From positions 1 to 36,059 of the IMG/VR virus record IMGVR_UViG_3300020174_000030: DNA of 36,059 bases; one strand, given 5' to 3'. The position numbers and the translations under genes are program-made. The stretch is from a virus. Positions 29,871 through 36,059 of this stretch are shown here, one piece after another. Positions within the stretch are counted from its first letter, which is position 1. Each line of letters begins with the position of its first letter. Below the pieces are notes generated by a model. That model was not told the DNA's origin. It made no database searches and saw only the letters and a list, made by a program, of their open reading frames with translations.

Positions 29871-29883
29871 TCTCGCACAACTA

Positions 29884-31233
29884 TTAGTTGGCAGCAGTGG
29901 CCGTCGAACGGTAACGGATCAAAGCGTTTGGATCGCGCACGCTGGTGGCCAGACGCTTTTCGCCGTAGAACGTAATGTAGCCAGGCAAAGTCTGGTCATA
30001 CCGACGCATCACCATGTTCAAGCGATCAATGATGGTGTGACCGCGAGTCCAGTCACCGAAATACATCGGGTACTTGCTCAAGGTGGCTGCAGCAGCAGTT
30101 GTCAACTGGCTTGGGCTGTCCAAGTATTTGTTGACAACCACATCAAAACCAAGCAGTTGTCCAATAATACCGTCAACCGACAGAGAATCAACAGAGTTGA
30201 AAATCGGGCGACCATTGGTGTCCTGCAGACCGCGAATTGCTTGCAGCAGGATTGGGTTAATCATGAACTTGGTTGCTGGAGTCCAGTACTGTTGCGGCAG
30301 CGCGTAAATGGTGTTGATAACGTCTTTGTATGTGACGTTATTCAAACCAACGGTGTTGACGTTGGAGGTCAACTGGTCGTAAGTCGCCAAACTGTGCAGG
30401 CCGGTGGTGGAGCCAGTGCCAGAGGTGCCAAAAGCAGCCGCAGAGGTCGTGCCGCCTGCATAGGTGCCGTTAGCGCCAGGGTACTGATTCAAACCGCGCA
30501 GACCGTCAGCGCCACCAGTGGTCACGGATGAGCCAGTGCCAGACTGATCGTTGTTGCTGATCATGGACTGGGCTTCTGCCTGGGCAAATTCCATGAGCAT
30601 GTCATCAACAATGTTGGCTTCCAGACCATCAATGTCATCCAGAGCCGCAGTACGGATTGGGAACTGCACGTTGATGTCTTTTAGCACCAACTGCCAGATG
30701 CTGGTGTTTTCCGTGGTAGGTGAACCGTTGTTCTGGACGGCATAGCCCCACTGTGCGCCAGCGTTGCCAGTCTTGACCCGGAACTGATAGCTGGAACCGT
30801 CTGTGGCTACGGTGCGGGATATGCCTCGCAACTGATTGGCCAGACGCAGAGCCACGAACACAGGGTCGTAGCCGGTGCGACCACCTTGACCGTCACCACC
30901 AGCGGTTAGGCCGGCAGCTTCCTTCATGTAGGCGTCATACTGACCCTGATCTTCAAACATTTTCAGTTCTTTTTCACCTTGGCGAGCGCCCTTGTAATAG
31001 GTGGCCAGTTGCTCACGCACGGCGCGGTTCACATCAGTGCGGACAGACTTGGCAACCCGAATGATGGAGGGAGCCTGGACAGAAGCAATTTTGGCTTCCA
31101 GAGCGGCCATTTTGGCGTCGATATCGGCGCGAGCAGCATCAATGGCTGCAGGGATTTTGGCTTCCACGGCCAGGACAGCATCGTGCTGTTTGGCTTCAAT
31201 GGCGTCCAGTTTGTCGAGAATTACTTGAGACAT
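29884..31233 (-). CDS. Major capsid protein A, with scaffold domain
   Basis: A 449-residue HK97-fold capsid protein. Residues 1-60 form a coiled coil (DKLDAIEAKQHDAVLAVEAK and onward), the delta/scaffold domain that the prohead protease usually removes. A basic linker follows, and the shell domain starts near residue 105 (EAAGLTAGGDGQGGRT). The C-terminus PGYITFYGEKRLATSVRDPN is typical. The ATG is preceded by AAAGGT. It lies directly after the protease gene and is the best candidate for the main shell subunit. Confidence 0.9.
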   Translation of the reverse strand: MSQVILDKLDAIEAKQHDAVLAVEAKIPAAIDAARADIDAKMAALEAKIASVQAPSIIRVAKSVRTDVNRAVREQLATYYKGARQGEKELKMFEDQGQYDAYMKEAAGLTAGGDGQGGRTGYDPVFVALRLANQLRGISRTVATDGSSYQFRVKTGNAGAQWGYAVQNNGSPTTENTSIWQLVLKDINVQFPIRTAALDDIDGLEANIVDDMLMEFAQAEAQSMISNNDQSGTGSSVTTGGADGLRGLNQYPGANGTYAGGTTSAAAFGTSGTGSTTGLHSLATYDQLTSNVNTVGLNNVTYKDVINTIYALPQQYWTPATKFMINPILLQAIRGLQDTNGRPIFNSVDSLSVDGIIGQLLGFDVVVNKYLDSPSQLTTAAAATLSKYPMYFGDWTRGHTIIDRLNMVMRRYDQTLPGYITFYGEKRLATSVRDPNALIRYRSTATAAN

Positions 31234-31237
31234 GGTG

Positions 31238-32017
31238 TTACCTTTTGAGTCGTTTGTCGAGAATTTGCAACAGTTCGCGTTGCTCTAAAGCCGCGAGAAT
31301 AGCTGCGTGGTTGGTCGCTTCCGCATCAGCATCACGCTGGGGCGTCGCATTTTCAATAGGCTTTGAAACAGCATCACGCTGCTCCAGAACTTTCTTGAAA
31401 GTTGATGCGGCAGCGACCGCATCACTCTTGGAAAGCCCGGCATCACGCAGGGCTTGCTCCATGATCTTGAGATCAGCAGAACCGTCAGGCCGAAAGTATT
31501 CAAGGCGGCTGACGTTTGCTTCAGGGTTGTTTGGATACATTACCACGGACACTTCGCGGAGGCCACCTTTGGTGATTTGGAAATAGGCTTCTTCAGATTG
31601 ATCTGGCTCGCCGTCGGCATTGACCATTTGATAGTCTTCTGCATATGCACCGACGGACACGCCACCAAACATCGTAGGCGACTCGCACATGATGGTGTGC
31701 ATGTCTTTGCCGGCAGCGGTATTCATGTAAATGCGACCCTCTGCGGTCATTCCCGCGGGTGTCATTTCAAATGAAGTCCATTCACCGACGGGCATTGCTT
31801 CCGACTGGTGATTCATGAACATTGGGAGTGGCTTGCCAGTCTTGGAAAAGGCTTCTGCCCAGTCCATGAAGCCTTCAGGCTGATAGTTAAATCGCCGGCC
31901 ATCAGCGCCCTCGCGAGCGCCCCAAGTGGTCACAGTGGCTTCAATTTTTCCGGTCTGTCCTTTGGCCTCTGGCATCAGCCGGGCCTCGCACAGCATCGTC
32001 AAATTTTTTGGCGTCAT
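31238..32017 (-). CDS. HK97-family prohead protease
   Basis: A 259-residue Peptidase_S78-type protease that cleaves the capsid delta domain and itself during maturation. Residues 22-125 form the catalytic core, with the catalytic His70 in MFMNHQSEAMPVGEW and Ser121 in GGVSVGAY. LREVSVVMYPNNPEA follows. The last 80 residues are a charged helical region, probably scaffold-like. The start is preceded by TGGAG at 7-base spacing. It stands between the portal and capsid gene A, the usual HK97 order. Confidence 0.88.
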   Translation of the reverse strand: MTPKNLTMLCEARLMPEAKGQTGKIEATVTTWGAREGADGRRFNYQPEGFMDWAEAFSKTGKPLPMFMNHQSEAMPVGEWTSFEMTPAGMTAEGRIYMNTAAGKDMHTIMCESPTMFGGVSVGAYAEDYQMVNADGEPDQSEEAYFQITKGGLREVSVVMYPNNPEANVSRLEYFRPDGSADLKIMEQALRDAGLSKSDAVAAASTFKKVLEQRDAVSKPIENATPQRDADAEATNHAAILAALEQRELLQILDKRLKR

Positions 32018-32129
32018 TAATTACTCCATCAACTTTGGTTTTGTCAATGTCCTGTATTTTGATAGATTTTTTCGCAGCACGCTGAATTTGCCGTGCGAAA
32101 AGTTGCTTGATTGTATCGGCAAAAATCAT
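31941..32129 (-). CDS. Small basic ORF between portal and protease, 62 aa
   Basis: Its start overlaps the portal stop as ATGA. The first 37 residues (for example ADTIKQLFARQIQRAAKKS) fill a stretch that would otherwise be non-coding. The last 25 residues overlap the protease start in another frame and look like a shadow, so the protein may be only partly constrained. It is basic and helical. Coupling favours a real gene, but confidence is modest. Confidence 0.45.
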   Translation of the reverse strand: MIFADTIKQLFARQIQRAAKKSIKIQDIDKTKVDGVINDAKKFDDAVRGPADARGQRTDRKN

Positions 32130-33526
32130 TGTTTACCAATATTCATTTTTCTGGTTTGATTTCCACCGCCACCGCCCGTGTCTTGAGGGCTGGTTCCCGG
32201 TATGTTACCAGTTTTCGCGGACGGGTCAAGTAAATCGTCGCCGCCGTCAATGTTGGGCATGTTCATGTATTGCCGGGCTTCGTTTGGCGTCATAACTCCA
32301 GCACCAACCCCGGCCACCACAAAATTCATTTGATCCAGTGGCGCACCCTTCAAAAAGTCCCTGGTATCAAATTCAATTTTCAGGTTTGGATAACCTGCAA
32401 ACAATTGCATCTTCAGCTTTTGCTGAATATTCACTGTGGTCGGATAGATTGTTGACTTGTAAAACTCATCCAGAATGGTCTGAGTGTTGTTGTACTTTTG
32501 GTCGGCAATTCCAACCAATGCCGGCGGCACACCAAACAGACCACAAATCCGCTTCATGGTTTGAATCTTCAGATTGTGCGCGTCAGCGTCCTGCAAAGTC
32601 AACATTTGCAGAGGCGTGTACTTCATTCCCTGGTCGAGCAGCATACCCTGGCCAGGCTTGCTGGGGTCAGATTGCCGGCTTCCAGTCATGCTGCCCCAAG
32701 CTTCTTTTAGGCGAGCAGCAATCTCTTTAAACTTGCCATCGGGGATAACTTGCTCTGTTGTGAACATGCCAGACGGCTTGGCACCATTCTGCATGACGTA
32801 GTTGGCATACAGGTCAATGTCTTGATCCAAGCTGACCAACTCAGCCGCAAGGATGCCCTTATTGAAGCCTGCAGAGCCTTGCCATGCCATGTCTTTTACA
32901 TGCATGACCTGATGGGCATTCAGCGGTTCGTCGCGGCTAAACCCATAGCTGGGCGTGGACAACCTGTAGCTGGGATATCGCGTTGGCGTAATGGTCACAG
33001 CAATCAGAGTGCTGTCCAGCATGTACATTTCCAGCGGTGTCTCCAGAGAATTGTTCTGGTTCTCGCGCCACCACAAAGTGAACGCCTCGCCAGACAATTC
33101 GTACCACATAATCCACTGATACCAGAACTCATAGGCGCTCTGGAAGCGATTAGGGGACGCCAGGAGCGACGCAACCTGCTTGGCCTTGGCTTTGTCCCTC
33201 TTGCCTACCTTTTCGTCCTTGCAGGCGTCCACATAGGTGCCATCGTCCAGTTCTGCCATTACCCGGATTGGCAATTGTGAAATAGCCCTGGCTTTGGCCG
33301 CTACGCACGCAAGGATCGTTGAATTGCGCGTAAGCAGCGACATGTCCACTGGCCGGCCAGCATTATTTGTCGCCGCCGTGGTGACGTACAAAATCTGCGT
33401 ATTGACCGTCGGATGGGGCTTCCCAGCCTGGTAAACAATATTATTGCCCAGCGCAGTCTGGCCAAACAGGGTATTGGATTCGCTTGAAACCGCTTCTTTT
33501 CGCTTGAAAATGTCCAAAATAGCCAT
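32126..33526 (-). CDS. Portal protein, HK97 family
   Basis: A 466-residue portal. Typical segments are STILACVAAKARAISQLPI near the N-terminus, LNAHQVMHVKDMAWQGSAGFNKGI in the middle (split 229-252), and ERICGLFGVPP-type MKRICGLFGVPPALVGI with YNNTQTILDEFY in the crown/stem area. The C-terminus is a disordered Gly-rich tail (TGGGGGNQ). The portal forms the dodecameric entry ring at one capsid vertex and binds terminase. GGAG precedes the ATG. Confidence 0.92.
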   Translation of the reverse strand: MAILDIFKRKEAVSSESNTLFGQTALGNNIVYQAGKPHPTVNTQILYVTTAATNNAGRPVDMSLLTRNSTILACVAAKARAISQLPIRVMAELDDGTYVDACKDEKVGKRDKAKAKQVASLLASPNRFQSAYEFWYQWIMWYELSGEAFTLWWRENQNNSLETPLEMYMLDSTLIAVTITPTRYPSYRLSTPSYGFSRDEPLNAHQVMHVKDMAWQGSAGFNKGILAAELVSLDQDIDLYANYVMQNGAKPSGMFTTEQVIPDGKFKEIAARLKEAWGSMTGSRQSDPSKPGQGMLLDQGMKYTPLQMLTLQDADAHNLKIQTMKRICGLFGVPPALVGIADQKYNNTQTILDEFYKSTIYPTTVNIQQKLKMQLFAGYPNLKIEFDTRDFLKGAPLDQMNFVVAGVGAGVMTPNEARQYMNMPNIDGGDDLLDPSAKTGNIPGTSPQDTGGGGGNQTRKMNIGKQ

Positions 33527-33550
33527 GTTTTTCTCCGATTAGCCCAGATT

Positions 33551-35230
33551 TTACCAGTCTACCGCTCGAAAACCAAATGATTCGTTGACAAACACATTAT
33601 CCAGATGGCAATGCAACGCCATGATCAGCGCAATAACCCCGTCCACCTTGGCTGATGGGTCAGATTCATTCTTGCGTACCTTCACATTGGAATTTACATC
33701 CACATAGCATTCGCTGTTGGCGATCTGCCAGCCGACAAATGGATTGCCGTCGTGCTTGATGGCTTTCTTGAGAATCAGTTGCTCTGCTGTCTTGGACGGG
33801 TTTGACAAGACCGACATACTCTGGCCAACTTTTTTCACCGGCAAGCCCTTACCAAACAAATTGGCCACCAGGGTCGCAGCGTTATAGGGGTCAAACCCGA
33901 TTTCCTTGACTTGGTGTTGTTCACATTGCTGGGCAATGTAGGTTTCAATTTCGTTTAGGTCGGTGACATTGCCCTGGGTCAGTTTCAACACGCCAGACTC
34001 CACCGCTTGCATGTAGGTCGAGCGATAGTGGTTAGGAATGAAGGAAAGTGATTCTTCTGGCAGGAAGAATTGAAACTTGGCAAAGAACTCTTCCTCGGCA
34101 TATCGATGGAGCGTGCAGACGGCATTCAAGTCGCGGCTGTGCGCCAAGTCAAACGCCATGAAAGTGGCCTCTGGCTTATCCTCCGACATGGTGGCCACAG
34201 AATCGTCCCAGAACCGGCGATCTACCCAGGCGCTGTTGGCACTGACGTAAATGTTCAGTTGCTTGCACAGGAACTCATTCAGGCTGGCCGGCTTGGCCGA
34301 CGCCTCTTCCGCCATGTGGGCAATGTGTTCCCTGGTCACGGACACCCCCAGCATGGGGTTGGCCTTGCTCCATACCTCCGGGTTGCTCCATTCGTCCCCT
34401 GGGTCAATGCTGTACAGCAAACCAAACCAGCGGTAATTGTCTGGGGCGGCACCGCGCAGAATGTTGCGGAAATGACTCAGGTCTTCGAAGAACTTGGTTT
34501 CTTTGGTAAAGCTGGCCGTGGTCAGGTACATCCGCAACGGGTTCTTGCGTGCGCCCATACCCGAATGCAGCACCTCAATGGAAGACCGCTCAGTGATCTG
34601 GGCAGCTTCGTCAATCATGGCGCAAGACGGGTTCTTGCCGTCACCAGTCTTCTTGTTGTCGCGGCTCAAAGCGCGGTAGGTCGAGGTGGAATCGCCGGCC
34701 TTTTTCAATTCATTACGGTAGACAATAAATTTGGAGGTCAACTCCGTCTTCATGTTTTCCACAATGGCCTTGGATGAGTCAAAGCAAATGGTGGCCTGCT
34801 CGCGGTTGGTCGCCAGGGTAAAGACTTCGGCACCAGCATCGCCAAACTGAAGTTCGTAAAGCGCGATGATGGACGCTAGGGTAGTCTTGCCCGACTTGCG
34901 AGGGACAAACAAAATAACGTCTGTTGTCCAACGGAAACTGTTGTCACGCTTGTCTCGGAAGCCGTAGATAGCCGCCAACAACAATACTTGGAACCCGCTC
35001 AGTTCAATGATTCGGCCAGCGTCGGCCCCTTTGACATGGCGTGTAAATTTGACAAATTTTAGGATGTGTTCAGCTTTGGCCGGCACAAACTCATAGGGTG
35101 CGTCCTTGCGTTCCACCATGTCGAGGAATCGCTGGCACGCCAGGCGCACATCCTCGCACGCAGCGATATCGCCTCGGACAACGCCTACGGCATACTCAAA
35201 AGCTGGTTTAAGCAGTGGCGAATAACTCAT
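33551..35230 (-). CDS. terL: Terminase large subunit
   Basis: A 559-residue packaging motor with ATPase and nuclease domains, HK97 gp2 / Terminase_1 type. Walker A is VPRKSGKT (109-116) and Walker B ends CAMIDE (203-208). The RNase-H-like nuclease shows acidic residues at Asp361 and Asp367 (FDLAHSRD), Asp446 (GFDPYNA) and Asp529 (KVDGVIAL). I chose the ATG that follows GTGACGTTG; a GTG three codons earlier is also possible. It overlaps the small subunit gene by 23 bases. Confidence 0.93.
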   Translation of the reverse strand: MSYSPLLKPAFEYAVGVVRGDIAACEDVRLACQRFLDMVERKDAPYEFVPAKAEHILKFVKFTRHVKGADAGRIIELSGFQVLLLAAIYGFRDKRDNSFRWTTDVILFVPRKSGKTTLASIIALYELQFGDAGAEVFTLATNREQATICFDSSKAIVENMKTELTSKFIVYRNELKKAGDSTSTYRALSRDNKKTGDGKNPSCAMIDEAAQITERSSIEVLHSGMGARKNPLRMYLTTASFTKETKFFEDLSHFRNILRGAAPDNYRWFGLLYSIDPGDEWSNPEVWSKANPMLGVSVTREHIAHMAEEASAKPASLNEFLCKQLNIYVSANSAWVDRRFWDDSVATMSEDKPEATFMAFDLAHSRDLNAVCTLHRYAEEEFFAKFQFFLPEESLSFIPNHYRSTYMQAVESGVLKLTQGNVTDLNEIETYIAQQCEQHQVKEIGFDPYNAATLVANLFGKGLPVKKVGQSMSVLSNPSKTAEQLILKKAIKHDGNPFVGWQIANSECYVDVNSNVKVRKNESDPSAKVDGVIALIMALHCHLDNVFVNESFGFRAVDW

Positions 35231-35579
35231 CAACGTCACTTACCTTATTTGATTTCTTGGGTCGGCCACGGGCAACTAACGCCAACTCGGCCAATATTTT
35301 GATTGCTTTGTCCAGCGACTCGGTGCGGATTTTGTACCAAGGACTTGGTGCATCACCAGAGTTGTATTCATAGATGGGGCCGTTGTCTATGATCTGAAGA
35401 TTGGCGGTAATCATGGTTTCCACCACCATGACCAGCAATCCAATCAGCAACTCATCAGACGCCGTGATATTGCCAGTGTTATTTTCCACCTCATTTCTAA
35501 TGGCAGTCTCAAACGCCTTGGCGTCCCATGCTGCGGGATTGCGAATAAATTCAATAATTTGTCTCGGTGCTGCTCTCAT
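35208..35579 (-). CDS. terS: Terminase small subunit, P27-like
   Basis: A 123-residue protein mostly of helices. It ends with a conserved IRTESLDKAIKILAELAL and the basic RGRPKKSNK, the usual end of P27-type small terminases, which recognise the packaging site. It lies between the HNH gene and terL, overlapping both, as in HK97-like phages. The N-terminal FIRNPAAWDAKAFETAIRNE probably holds the DNA-binding part. Confidence 0.8.
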   Translation of the reverse strand: MRAAPRQIIEFIRNPAAWDAKAFETAIRNEVENNTGNITASDELLIGLLVMVVETMITANLQIIDNGPIYEYNSGDAPSPWYKIRTESLDKAIKILAELALVARGRPKKSNKVSDVDELFATA

Positions 35580-36000
35580 GATTCTCCAATACTTTGTGGT
35601 AATCGCCCAACTGATAATCCATTATGTCAGGCTGTACATAATGCCTAAACACGCCTTTTTTCTCTAACGACGATTTGATGCCGTGGCACTCTGGGCATAG
35701 TGATTGAAACACATTGTGCATAAATGCGTGTTCACCAATAACCCGCCAAGCAAACAAATGATCGACATGCGAAGCCATATTGACATGGCCATTGCACAGG
35801 CAAGATTGACACAGCGGCTGCTCAGATAATACCCTGCCTCGCACAGAATCCCATGCAATCATGGCATACATTTTATTAAACTGTTTTCTGTTGTCATTTG
35901 CTTTAATTTTCGGAGCGTGATCGGCGCAAACAGATTTGCCTTTAGCGCATAACAATTTGCAGCCAAATTCTGCACATTTATTGGGCGGGAAGGTGGGCAT
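35551..36000 (-). CDS. HNH endonuclease, packaging-associated
   Basis: A 149-residue HNH nuclease. VDHLFAWRVIGEHAFMHNVF has the DH of the motif, LCPECHGIKSS the NH-like end with Cys pair, and further Cys pairs (CAEFGCKLLC, LCQSCLC) suggest zinc binding. In HK97-like phages such an HNH gene beside terS/terL stimulates terminase cleavage at cos. The internal ATG (MPTFPPNKCAEFG) is taken as start; a GTG nine codons upstream would include the TTATCAC repeats. It is the first gene of the late operon in the window. Confidence 0.85.
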   Translation of the reverse strand: MPTFPPNKCAEFGCKLLCAKGKSVCADHAPKIKANDNRKQFNKMYAMIAWDSVRGRVLSEQPLCQSCLCNGHVNMASHVDHLFAWRVIGEHAFMHNVFQSLCPECHGIKSSLEKKGVFRHYVQPDIMDYQLGDYHKVLENHESSTETNY

Positions 36001-36010
36001 CTTGGCAACA

Positions 36011-36045
36011 TTATCACACGTTATCACCCCTAGTGACTATTTATA
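36011..36045 (-). promoter_or_regulatory. Late leader: TTATCAC repeats and -10 candidate
   Basis: TTATCAC occurs twice, at 36011-36017 and 36021-36027, exactly 10 bp apart on the same face of the helix. On the leftward strand a TATAAA box (36040-36045) lies about 40 bp before the HNH start and could be a -10 element. Its -35 would fall at or beyond the window end. This is the only promoter-like sequence seen for the 26-kb late operon. Confidence 0.4.
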
Positions 36046-36059
36046 CGTCCGTAATTGGC

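Noticed and set aside
29752-30531. 259-codon ORF opposite the capsid genes
   Set aside because: It crosses the gap between the two capsid genes and has no recognisable motif; the capsid frames are clear.
34070-34777. 235-codon ORF opposite terL
   Set aside because: Antisense shadow of the terminase ATPase/nuclease; composition is unlike its neighbours and no ribosome site is present.
1-36059. Integrase, CI-like repressor, tRNA genes, insertion sequences
   Set aside because: I looked for tyrosine/serine recombinase motifs, helix-turn-helix repressors, cloverleaf-like sequence and transposase motifs and saw none I could support.

Overview
The window is almost wall-to-wall genes of a tailed double-stranded DNA bacteriophage. 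It carries HK97-type head genes, a tape-measure protein of about 800 residues, a frameshifted tail chaperone pair and a lambda-J-like tail tip protein, which together indicate a siphovirus. No integrase, excisionase or recognisable CI-type repressor is visible, so a strictly lytic life cycle is the simplest reading, though a repressor of unknown family cannot be excluded. About 36 kb with a full set of head, tail, lysis and replication genes is a plausible complete or nearly complete genome, but I see no terminal redundancy. Moderate GC content and gene style (Sak4/DUF669/VRR-NUC replication block, tiny ATGA-coupled genes, S74 fibre) suggest a Gram-negative, perhaps freshwater betaproteobacterial host; that is inference only.

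Layout. 1-425 is non-coding and repeat-rich: GC-rich tandem repeats, then A-tracts phased at 10 bp (predicted bent DNA), then AT-rich sequence. 426-2927 is transcribed leftward: a small unknown gene and a Toprim/RecA-type primase-helicase, separated by a 190-bp block of inverted and iterated CACCCTAAT motifs that is the best replication-origin candidate. 2928-3039 is a divergent control region with an extended -10 promoter whose spacer holds an imperfect palindrome. 3040-10252 is the rightward early operon: Sak4-like ATPase, DUF669 (SSB-like), MazG-like protein, Cas4/AddB-type nuclease with a cysteine pattern for an iron-sulfur cluster, SF2 helicase and VRR-NUC nuclease, then about a dozen very small genes linked by ATGA overlaps.

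36000-10212 is the leftward late operon. In order of transcription it holds HNH nuclease, small and large terminase, portal, a small overlapping ORF, prohead protease, two tandem paralogous major capsid proteins, connector, head closure and tail completion proteins, two tandem paralogous major tail proteins, small genes, tail chaperones G/GT, an HK97 gp10-like protein, tape measure, an S74 fibre, a cassette of small genes, tail-tip proteins, a GNAT acetyltransferase, a J-like protein, a collar-domain protein and a lysis cassette (XhlA-like, two holin candidates, lysozyme). The early and late operons converge and overlap by 41 bp.

The most unusual feature is that both the shell and the tail-tube genes occur as tandem, diverged paralogues. 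Only the first capsid gene has an N-terminal scaffold-like domain, and a terminator-like hairpin lies between the two capsid genes. This points to a particle built from two shell subunits and perhaps two tube subunits in controlled ratio. Other strong signals are a textbook A AAA AAC frameshift site with a following stem, the origin-like iteron block, the phased A-tract region beside the terminase end, and small early genes whose conserved C-terminal codons double as the next gene's Shine-Dalgarno sequence.
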